Of a stretch of DNA of 64,000 bases, positions 35,501-42,108 are shown in pieces; position 1 is the stretch's first letter, and every line of letters starts with the position of its first letter. Origin of the DNA: Segatella copri (lineage in GTDB: Bacteria > Bacteroidota > Bacteroidia > Bacteroidales > Bacteroidaceae); the NCBI RefSeq assembly GCF_019249655.2, contig NZ_CP137557.1, forward strand, positions 3,691,001 to 3,755,000. Direction: 5' to 3'. Both the position numbers and the translations under genes were made by a program. The notes beneath the pieces were generated by a model. That model saw nothing but the letters and a program-made list of their open reading frames with translations, was not told where the DNA came from and ran no database searches.

Positions 35501-37158
35501 AGTATAGTGGTGGTACCAACATCAAGGGTGGAACCCTGATTCCAACAACCCTTGCCAATAAGGATGGTCTGGAATATGGTTCTTTGGGAGCCGCAGACAA
35601 TACCATCACCTTGAGCAACACCGGTATCTTGAAGGTTACTAAAGGTATGACATCTTCTCATCCTATCGTGCTTGGCGAGGATGGCGGTGTCATCAATAAT
35701 ACAGGTACGCTGATTCTGAATGGCGGTATCAGGAAGGGTTCCGGCAAGAACCGTGACCTCTATAAGATGGGAGCCGGTACATTGCAGTTGAACAGTACTG
35801 CTGATTTTGATGTGCTCTACATCAACCAGGGTACAGTATATGACTTCCAGGATGGTCACTTCTCTGGTAAGACCATCGTATTGAATGGAAGCAAGGTAGT
35901 ATTGCAGGCTTCCAACAGTATCTATAGCAGCAACTCGGATAATGTGAATATCGAGGTGCCTAAGGGTAAGTCGGGTATCTGGTATCCTGATGGACGTTGT
36001 GACTATACCGGTAAGTTGACCGGTGAGGGAACTATTGATATCTATGGCACTTGGATCCGCTGTCCTTTCAAGGGCGACTGGAGTAAGTTTGAAGGAACCA
36101 TCAATGCAAAGCGTGGAAGCAAGAACGCTTACGAGCCAGTATTTGATTTCAACAACACTTATGGTATTCCTTTGGCAACGCTTAATGTTGATTCACGTTT
36201 TACTAAGGACTATGCTTTCTGTACTAACGGCAAGAGTTTTGCCATTGGTGCCTTGACAGGTTCCGGCTATATCAGTAATGGTGGAAACTTCGGATCGGGT
36301 GCCAATACGCTGACCATCGGTGGCAAGAACACGAACTTTGAGTTCAAGGGTTCTATCAATGGTAGCAATGTGGTGAAGAATGGTACGGGTATCTGGACCA
36401 TCTCCAGTGAGAATGTACTTGCCAATGCCAAGTCGTTGAAGATTCTGGATGGAGTCGTGAAGTTGAACAAGGCTACTGCTACTTCTTCCATGACTGCTCC
36501 TACTGTTCTTTATGTACAGAACGAAGGTGAACTTCGTGGTGTGGGTTGCACATACGGTGTCAGCCTCCTGAAGGGTGGAATCTTGCGTCCAGGTAGCAAT
36601 GCAGAAACAGCACAGACTAACAATACGGGTGTTATCAACATCTTGAAGAACCTGAATGCTATAGCTGGTTCCAGCATCTATGTCAATAAGACCAAGGCAG
36701 ATTCTATCTCTGTAAATGCATATACCGGTTCTAAGTCTCTAGCATGGGCTTTCCTCAATGTTGGTGGAAATGCAGTTCTGAATGGTACTATCTATGTAAC
36801 CTATAAGGATACTTGGACTCCAGCCGTTGGCGATTATGTTCGTGTACTCGATTGCGCGGGTTCTATCAGTGGTAATCCTACCTTCGAGCTTCAGGCACTT
36901 CCTGCCGGATTGGAGTGGGATACTACTCCGTTCCTCTCTACGGGTACTATCCGTGTGGCTGTTTCTACAGGCATCAAGGAGGTAGGTCTTGATGGTGGTT
37001 CGTTCAAGGCTGATGTTTATACCATCGGTGGATTTAAGCTGACCAGTCTCATGACTACCAAGGCTACCATGATGAGCGATTTGAAGAATCGCGGTCTTGC
37101 TGCCGGTACTTACATTGTTCGTACTGCTCAGGGTGGAATCAAGATTACATTGAAGTAA
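32560..37158 (+). CDS. Rhamnogalacturonan endolyase, PL11-like, with C-terminal beta-strand repeats
   Basis: This 1532-residue secreted enzyme is predicted to cut the rhamnogalacturonan I backbone by beta-elimination. The signal peptide is followed by DRGLVAVKTTKGVYCSWR and calcium-binding propeller loops DVDGDGEVEILMKF, DWDMDGKAEVVMR and DVDWDGRDEIVWG, the pattern of PL11 (YesW/YesX-type) lyases, over residues ~20-640. From about 690 to 1440 come repeated segments such as TYTGKTDVWAGTLQFDG and KYSGGTNIKGGTLIPT, resembling autotransporter-associated beta-strand (PATR) repeats. The end (RGLAAGTYIVRTAQGGIKI) looks like a type IX secretion sorting domain. PL11 enzymes are usually ~600-700 residues, so over half of the protein is additional. 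Confidence 0.88.
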   Translation: MNKKLLATSALALLVSMGANAQRFTDKLDRGLVAVKTTKGVYCSWRIQADEYYDVKYNLYRDGTKVNAEPLDVSNFTDTSGSESSQYTVKAVLNGVEQQASKAATVFKSNYKEIKIKHDASLKATYEPNDACCADVDGDGEVEILMKFNNKEEGEQLYPKNGPTINGVATKEYSMLACLKQDGTVLWWVNCGPNMGDFQNNEQNIVGYDWDMDGKAEVVMRLEEGSTVHMADGTTYTIGANGKNGSSWTNYREPKGSGSVEWFTHYGKEFLWYCEGATGKPYQCIEFPLKRLEDGETDLKAAWGDGYGHRSSKYFFGAPYLDGKHPSIFLGRGIYTRHKFIAYDVDPKTHDLKVRWKWTNNQPGSPWYGQGYHNYIVADVDWDGRDEIVWGSMVIDDNGKGLSTTGLGHGDAQHIGDFNPYIHGQEMFACNEDNPSNNYRDATTSKIYYRKTDTNDDGRCLAGNFYNDFPGAVGHSAHDTPISTVTNDHVSTNTNGLSMNFRIYWDGDLLEECFNNTEVTKPGVGTIATFLGAYSNNSTKATPCYQGDIFGDWREEVIERTADNNIRIYTTNEPTKWRNYSLWYDHQYRNGMVWQPCGYNQPPHVSYFLGELEGITIAPPPLTTTGREEVGSSISKALDGKHALLATTGDATVSVAEGASPAIFTDNAPSWVQGTAASECRTKDTEIKYTYYTHTLTGGAFTGGMRLVKQGDGTLVLPNVKQTYTGKTDVWAGTLQFDGTMESSPVWLNRFAELNSNGGNFKGGIKADYGSVIRPGGKENIGTLTTSSLDLGFGARVVFDAKDGNVDKLVADKMSIEKKYWKNGPQYNTPVFEFATAPAPGTYTLAEVGELTGKLSDIVVEGLDGHKFSLEYTDGKIVLNLSDTRDSESCVWTGEKGSVWDLMSTENFSSSDKMFVTGDELTFNDDAATSNVSIAEDVTPGNLYFKNDKKVYSLAGKGSILGEGSLNVEGTGTVYVKNTNKYSGGTNIKGGTLIPTTLANKDGLEYGSLGAADNTITLSNTGILKVTKGMTSSHPIVLGEDGGVINNTGTLILNGGIRKGSGKNRDLYKMGAGTLQLNSTADFDVLYINQGTVYDFQDGHFSGKTIVLNGSKVVLQASNSIYSSNSDNVNIEVPKGKSGIWYPDGRCDYTGKLTGEGTIDIYGTWIRCPFKGDWSKFEGTINAKRGSKNAYEPVFDFNNTYGIPLATLNVDSRFTKDYAFCTNGKSFAIGALTGSGYISNGGNFGSGANTLTIGGKNTNFEFKGSINGSNVVKNGTGIWTISSENVLANAKSLKILDGVVKLNKATATSSMTAPTVLYVQNEGELRGVGCTYGVSLLKGGILRPGSNAETAQTNNTGVINILKNLNAIAGSSIYVNKTKADSISVNAYTGSKSLAWAFLNVGGNAVLNGTIYVTYKDTWTPAVGDYVRVLDCAGSISGNPTFELQALPAGLEWDTTPFLSTGTIRVAVSTGIKEVGLDGGSFKADVYTIGGFKLTSLMTTKATMMSDLKNRGLAAGTYIVRTAQGGIKITLK

Positions 37159-37187
37159 TGATGATTACATAAAGGTAATACAATAAT

Positions 37188-37244
37188 AAGGATATAAAAA
37201 AACTCCCTTGCCCACAAAAGCAAGGGAGTTTTTTTTATATCCTT
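37188..37244. terminator. Bidirectional terminator between lyase and polygalacturonase genes
   Basis: A very long stem (AAGGATAT, A-run, AACTCCCTTGC and the full complement) encloses an 8-nt loop. Both sides give a T-run after a GC-rich stem, so it can stop the two converging genes. Confidence 0.92.
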
Positions 37245-37255
37245 ATCTCAAGTTT

Positions 37256-38833
37256 CTAGAAGTCGAGGGTGATTCCCTTTTCATCTATCTTCTTGTATTT
37301 CTTTCCGTTTACGGTTACGTTCTTTGAGTTCTTGGCATCAAAGGTATGGGTCTTGGCGCTTACCTTGATGTTCTCCAGGGTTACACCCTCGGTGCGGTTG
37401 ATTACGATGCCCTGCTCGGCATTGTTCACCTCCATGTCCTTGATACTGATGTTCTGTACTGGCATCTCTGGCAGGCCGTTGAAGTAGGCTGCACGGCGGG
37501 CACCGCGGCAGATTACATGGTTGATGTCGATGTTGCGGAAGGCTGGGGTTGTCTCATCCACCTTCTTCATATCTACCACTTGCTGCTTCTTCTGGTCGCC
37601 ATCGTTCAATACTTCCACAGCCGATTTGCCGCCATAATAGAGGTCGAAGGTAATCACATCGGTCTGGATATCAAACATAGACATATCCTTGATGTAGATA
37701 TTCTCAACCACGCCGCCTCTGCCACGGGCACTCTTGAAGCGCAAACCTACGTCGGTACCGAGGAACTGGCAGTTGGTTACAATCACGTTCTTCACGCCGC
37801 CGCTCATCTCGCTACCTACCACGAAGCCGCCATGACCCTTGAATACGGTACAGCCGTCAACGATGACATTCTCGCAAGCTACGCCGCGGTTTCTGCCGTC
37901 GGCATCCTTGCCGCTCTTGATGCAGATGCCGTCATCGCCCACGTCGAAGGTAGAGTTCACGATGAGAGAGTTCTTGCAGGATTCCAGGTCCAGACCATCG
38001 CCGTTCTGTGCGAAAGAAGGGTTGCGAACCAATACATCTTCAATCAATACGTTCTCACACATCAGTGGATGGATGTTCCAGGCTGGAGAGTTCTGGAAGA
38101 TGACTCCATTGAGCCATACGTTCTTGCAACTGATGAGGCTCACCATTACTGGGCGCAGGTAATCCTTCACCTCGTTCCAACCTTCCTCTGTAGTGATGCC
38201 GAGAGGCACGTTCATGCCGGCACCTTTTGCGTCAGCCTTGAGTGCTGCCTCTGATGGGAACCAGTAGTTTGGGTTCTTGAAGGCACCGCCACGGGATGTA
38301 ATCGCCTTCCACTGTGCCGAAGTAACCTTAGCCTTCTTCAAAGGACGCCAGTACTCGCCGTTACCATCGATAGCTCCCTGACCCGTGATAGCCACGTTCT
38401 CCAGATTACGTCCTGAGATAGGCGACTGGCAGCGACGGGTGTCAAGACCCTCGAACGAAGTCTCCACGAGAGGGTAGAGGTTTACGTCTGCCGAGAAGAG
38501 GATGATACCACCTTTTTCTATATGCAGGTTGATGTTGCTCTTCAAGGTGATAGGACCGGTGAACCAGACACCCTGAGGTACGACGAGCTTGCCGCCGCCT
38601 TTCTGAGCCAAGGCATCGATGGCTTTTCTGAATGCGTCGGTGCAGAGGGTAGAACCGTCGCCGATGGCACCGAAGTCCTTCAGATTGACCTCATTGCTTG
38701 GGAACTGTGGTCGAGTTACTTTCTCCATCTTGAACGGGAGATTCTCATAGAGTGCATCATAGTTGTTGATGTCTGCTGCCTGGATTCCGAGAGCCAGTAC
38801 ACAGGCATAAACAAAACTGAATAATTTCTTCAT
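37256..38833 (-). CDS. GH28 family polygalacturonase (pectin backbone hydrolase)
   Basis: This 525-residue secreted or periplasmic glycoside hydrolase family 28 enzyme cleaves galacturonic-acid linkages in pectin. The signal peptide is followed by NLKDFGAIGDGSTLCTDAF, the standard start of the beta-helix. Active-site blocks are in order: NGDGLDLESC (~278), VGDDGICIKSGKD (~299), KGHGGFVVGSEMSGG (~335) and GLRFKSARGRGG (~368), which correspond to the family N-x-D, D-D, G-H-G and R-x-K motifs. It converges on the lyase gene and completes the pectin theme. Its upstream region has a clear -7 box and a LacI-type palindrome. Confidence 0.95.
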   Translation of the reverse strand: MKKLFSFVYACVLALGIQAADINNYDALYENLPFKMEKVTRPQFPSNEVNLKDFGAIGDGSTLCTDAFRKAIDALAQKGGGKLVVPQGVWFTGPITLKSNINLHIEKGGIILFSADVNLYPLVETSFEGLDTRRCQSPISGRNLENVAITGQGAIDGNGEYWRPLKKAKVTSAQWKAITSRGGAFKNPNYWFPSEAALKADAKGAGMNVPLGITTEEGWNEVKDYLRPVMVSLISCKNVWLNGVIFQNSPAWNIHPLMCENVLIEDVLVRNPSFAQNGDGLDLESCKNSLIVNSTFDVGDDGICIKSGKDADGRNRGVACENVIVDGCTVFKGHGGFVVGSEMSGGVKNVIVTNCQFLGTDVGLRFKSARGRGGVVENIYIKDMSMFDIQTDVITFDLYYGGKSAVEVLNDGDQKKQQVVDMKKVDETTPAFRNIDINHVICRGARRAAYFNGLPEMPVQNISIKDMEVNNAEQGIVINRTEGVTLENIKVSAKTHTFDAKNSKNVTVNGKKYKKIDEKGITLDF

Positions 38834-38899
38834 GAATGTTACTTTGTTTATTTGGGTTTATTATATAGAGTTTCTTACTTAATAGTTTCCTTTTGTGTG

Positions 38900-38907
38900 C
38901 AAATATA
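38900..38907 (-). promoter_or_regulatory. -7 box of the GH28 gene
   Basis: Read on the minus strand this is TATATTTG, 66 bp before the ATG at 38833, giving a ~60-nt leader. Confidence 0.65.
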
Positions 38908-38961
38908 GAAATATTATTTTGATTTTCCAAATCAAAGTGTAGAATAGAGGGTGGAAAACAT

Positions 38962-38975
38962 CGTAAACGTTTTCG
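38962..38975. promoter_or_regulatory. LacI-family-like operator palindrome
   Basis: CGTAAACGTTTTCG is palindromic except for one position pair and contains the AAACGTTT core usual for LacI/GalR-family operators. It lies about 55 bp upstream of the GH28 -7 box and 80 bp upstream of a plus-strand -7 box at 39054. No LacI gene is in the window. Confidence 0.45.
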
Positions 38976-39053
38976 AAACAGCCAATTGAATGCTTTTTTG
39001 GCTTTTCTTTTTATTTTTCTGCCAATAAGTTTCTTTATCTCAAAAAGTTTGCT

Positions 39054-39061
39054 TATTTTTG
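39054..39061 (+). promoter_or_regulatory. Plus-strand -7 box left of the IS stack
   Basis: TATTTTTG fits TAnnTTTG and points towards the transposon stack and the caspase-like gene at 42109. It may be that gene's original promoter, now separated from it by about 2.9 kb of insertion sequences. Confidence 0.4.
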
Positions 39062-39107
39062 TAGTCGAATAGTGAATGCAATAGTTCGTTAATAATTCAA
39101 TAATGTG

Positions 39108-40331
39108 CTAAGCAGCTATACGCTGTAAGCACGAGAGATCTTTGAAAATCTTGCTAATTAAAGTTCGGTTCGGGGTGTACCCGCTTGCTTTAAAAATTCG
39201 TTTCACCAGATAAATATTGGTCATCAGTGACTTGAATGAAGACATAGAATATTCCATTCCCATCTCCTTCATAGTTACCTTGGCAACATTTAGTGATGTG
39301 AACGAAGCATTGAAAGCAAAATCGAGTTTCCACTTATCGCGAGCCTGGCAGTCCATAAGACCAGTATAGCCTTTGGCGTCACGAAAGCAAAATTCGATCT
39401 GGAACCTGGTTCTATAATAAAGAAGTACTTCTTCACCCGAAAGTGAGGTGTCTGTAGAGAAGAATAGTTTCTTCTTGCCATTCGGCATCTGCCAGATGAC
39501 AAGTCTAACTTTACACCTGAGTGCCTTGGAATAGGCTATCAAAGTATAAGCTGTTCCTTCTATATCTTTCATCTCCATCTTCTCCATTCGAGTGAGGTCA
39601 AGATTCTTCATATCAATCTTGCCATCCTTGGTCTTGGGGCGACCACGTTTTCCAGTACGTGGACCAGCATAGACATAAAAGAGACAAGCATTGTCACGAA
39701 AGCGGCTTATCAAAGAGAACCCTTCTTTCTTTATCCCATTAACAAATGTACTTGTAGAGAAGTAAGCATCTGCAACTATGAGGGTTGAGAGTTTAAGAAG
39801 TTCCTTGCGGTAACGCTTAATGACGCTGATATAGAAATCTACCATAGTCTTGTTTCTAAGACTCAGTTCTTTATTACTTAGCGACTGGTGTGCTTTTAAC
39901 ATCATGCAGTCTTTGGCATCAATATCAATGAGGCCAATACCCATGATTTCGAGACCATGTTTAACAGACTGTGCACATCCCGACCAAAAACGACCGATAT
40001 GTGGAGTCTTCTTGCCAGCTTTGCTGATGTAGCTGGGATCAATGGCAATAGCCCATCTTCCCTGTTTACCAAAGAAGCGCTTGGCAAGTGAGACATTAAG
40101 TTTGAGCCAGTCAATGCTTTTCGACTTTTTTAAGCCGAATGCGTTGCGATAGGTTTGCTCAACATGCGAGCCATACCTCCCCATTTGGGTGAAATTTATC
40201 TTTCTTGGTATTACCATGAACAAAATTATCACCTCGATGAGTATTTTCTCGAAACTTTTTGTTAACTTTGCAGCCGAATCTTCAACTGCATCTTTAAAGA
40301 TATCCATATATTGGTCAAGTCCTGTATTCAT
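39108..40331 (-). CDS. IS4-family transposase
   Basis: This 407-residue DDE transposase has AIAIDPSYIS (first Asp) and LIVADAYFSTS (second Asp). Its YRTRFQIEFCFRDAK block has exactly the Y-(2)-R-(3)-E-(6)-K spacing that defines IS4-family transposases. It has its own promoter (TAACTTTG, 40357-40364 on the minus strand). I could not find convincing terminal inverted repeats; the hexamer ATAGTT occurs at both sides (about 39080 and 40394-40399) and may be the target duplication. The element is directly abutted by IS1380 copy B. Confidence 0.88.
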   Translation of the reverse strand: MNTGLDQYMDIFKDAVEDSAAKLTKSFEKILIEVIILFMVIPRKINFTQMGRYGSHVEQTYRNAFGLKKSKSIDWLKLNVSLAKRFFGKQGRWAIAIDPSYISKAGKKTPHIGRFWSGCAQSVKHGLEIMGIGLIDIDAKDCMMLKAHQSLSNKELSLRNKTMVDFYISVIKRYRKELLKLSTLIVADAYFSTSTFVNGIKKEGFSLISRFRDNACLFYVYAGPRTGKRGRPKTKDGKIDMKNLDLTRMEKMEMKDIEGTAYTLIAYSKALRCKVRLVIWQMPNGKKKLFFSTDTSLSGEEVLLYYRTRFQIEFCFRDAKGYTGLMDCQARDKWKLDFAFNASFTSLNVAKVTMKEMGMEYSMSSFKSLMTNIYLVKRIFKASGYTPNRTLISKIFKDLSCLQRIAA

Positions 40332-40356
40332 ATAATTTTGCGTTTGTCGTGATTTG

Positions 40357-40364
40357 CAAAGTTA
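40357..40364 (-). promoter_or_regulatory. -7 box of the IS4-family transposase gene
   Basis: TAACTTTG on the minus strand, 25 bp before the ATG at 40331, with a TTG about 20 bp further upstream. Confidence 0.6.
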
Positions 40365-40399
40365 CTGAAAATCAGCGACTTGACCAACTTTCTATAGTT

Positions 40400-41991
40400 C
40401 CTTAATTCCGCAACACTATAGTTTAACATTATTTATAAGTGCCTGAGCAACAAAAAGTTGCCCAGGATTTTGCCATGTCAGAATTTTCACTTACCTTAGT
40501 GTTGCGAAAAGAAGACAAGCAAAACTCTAATATGACATGGCAAAGATACAAATAAAATCTGAGAAACTCACTCCTTTTGGAGGAATTTTTTCTATTATGG
40601 AGCAATTTGATGCTCTTTTAGCTCAAACCATAGATTCCACCTTGGGATTGAGATGCACTATGTTTGGTTATCAATATAGCGAAATTCTACGCTCTCTGAT
40701 GTGCGTATATCTTTGTGGCGGCTCATGTATTGAGGATGTTACAACTCACTTGATGAAACATTTGTCTCTTCATCCAACTCTTCGCACTTGCAGCGCAGAC
40801 ACCATATTGCGTGCTATCGAAGAACTGACTTGTAAGAACATCACCTATAAATCTGCTTCTGGCAACTCCTATGATTTCAATACTGCAGACAAGATGAACT
40901 GCTTATTGATCAAAGCCCTGCTTGCTACTGGTCAATTGAAATCCGGTCAAGAGTATGATTTTGACTTTGACCATCAGTTCATTGAAACAGAGAAGCATGA
41001 TGCAAAACCAACCTACAAGAAGTTCCTGGGCTATAGTCCAGGTGTGGCAGTCATTAACGACATGATTGTCGGTATTGAAAATAGAGACGGCAACACAAAC
41101 GTGCGCTTCAACCAAAGAGAGACTTTGGAAAGAATCTTCAAGCGACTGGAGGCATCAGAAGTATATATATCCCGTGCCCGCATGGATTGCGGCTCATGCT
41201 CGGAGGAAATCGTAGATATGGTAGAGGCTCATTGCAGGCATTTTTATATTCGTGCCAACAGATGCTCTTCCTTCTACGATTCCATGTTTGCCTTGACTGG
41301 ATGGAAAACTGTTGAAATCAACGGTATTGAATTTGAGCTGAATTCCATCCTTGTTGAGAAATGGAAAGGAAAACCGTATCGTCTTGTCATACAGAGACAA
41401 AGGCGAATAGATGGAGACCTTGACATTTGGGAAGGCGAATATACCTACAGATGTATACTGACTAACGATTACAAGTCGAGTGCAAGAGACATCGTGGAAT
41501 TCTACAATCTTCGTGGTGGCAAGGAACGCATCTTCGATGACATGAACAATGGCTTTGGCTGGAATCGATTGCCAAAATCGTTCATGGCACAGAATACTGT
41601 ATTCCTGCTTATGACAGCTCTCATCAGAAACTTCTACAAAGCTATTATGCAGAGATTGAAAACCCATGAATTTGGATTGCGTGCCACCAGCAGAATCAAG
41701 ACCTTTGTTTTCAAGTTCATCTCTGTTCCTGCGAAATGGATTAAGACATCACGTAGGCATGTATTGAATATTTACTCAGACAACAATGCTTATGCCAACC
41801 TGTTCAAGACAGACTTTGGTTAAAGACCATGCTTTTCTGGTTAAACCAGCGTATTACCTCAAGTCGCTTTATGGGGTAAGGGGATTTTGTGTCTGCGACA
41901 TTTCTGTTGTGCAAGAAATATGTACAATAAAATGAATTTTGTCGCTTTGCAAGCAAAATCCCACTAAACCCTATAGGTTGCGGATTTGAGG
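40400..41991 (+). mobile_element. IS1380-family insertion sequence, copy B (complete)
   Basis: This 1592-bp element has the same termini as copy A, flanked by a 5-bp duplication TAGTT (40395-40399 and 41992-41996). It lies in inverted orientation to copy A and encodes an identical transposase. It sits immediately beside the IS4-family transposase gene, upstream of the caspase-like gene. Confidence 0.95.
40537..41823 (+). CDS. IS1380-family transposase (copy B)
   Basis: This 428-residue transposase is identical in protein sequence to the one at 7374-8660. The start ATG follows TATGAC and is 137 bp from the element end. The leader contains the conserved stem-loop (CCTGAGCAAC-AAAAA-GTTGCCCAGG at 40442-40466) and a promoter-like TTTG..TACCTTAG downstream of that hairpin. 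Confidence 0.95.
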   Translation: MAKIQIKSEKLTPFGGIFSIMEQFDALLAQTIDSTLGLRCTMFGYQYSEILRSLMCVYLCGGSCIEDVTTHLMKHLSLHPTLRTCSADTILRAIEELTCKNITYKSASGNSYDFNTADKMNCLLIKALLATGQLKSGQEYDFDFDHQFIETEKHDAKPTYKKFLGYSPGVAVINDMIVGIENRDGNTNVRFNQRETLERIFKRLEASEVYISRARMDCGSCSEEIVDMVEAHCRHFYIRANRCSSFYDSMFALTGWKTVEINGIEFELNSILVEKWKGKPYRLVIQRQRRIDGDLDIWEGEYTYRCILTNDYKSSARDIVEFYNLRGGKERIFDDMNNGFGWNRLPKSFMAQNTVFLLMTALIRNFYKAIMQRLKTHEFGLRATSRIKTFVFKFISVPAKWIKTSRRHVLNIYSDNNAYANLFKTDFG

Positions 41992-42108
41992 TAGTTAAGT
42001 TTTCATAAGCATTTCTTAATATAAGTTATTGATTTACAGACGATTAAATATTAATTTAACGCAGTATTGTGAATGAATATAAACGTGAATAATATAAATT
42101 AGCTTTAG

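Noticed and set aside
39087..40394. Exact ends of the IS4-family element
   Set aside because: ATAGTT flanks are suggestive, but I could not find matching terminal inverted repeats, so I did not annotate element borders.
7206..41991. Composite transposon made by IS1380 copies A and B
   Set aside because: Each copy has its own 5-bp target duplication (GTAAA, TAGTT); a composite element would share one duplication at its outer ends.
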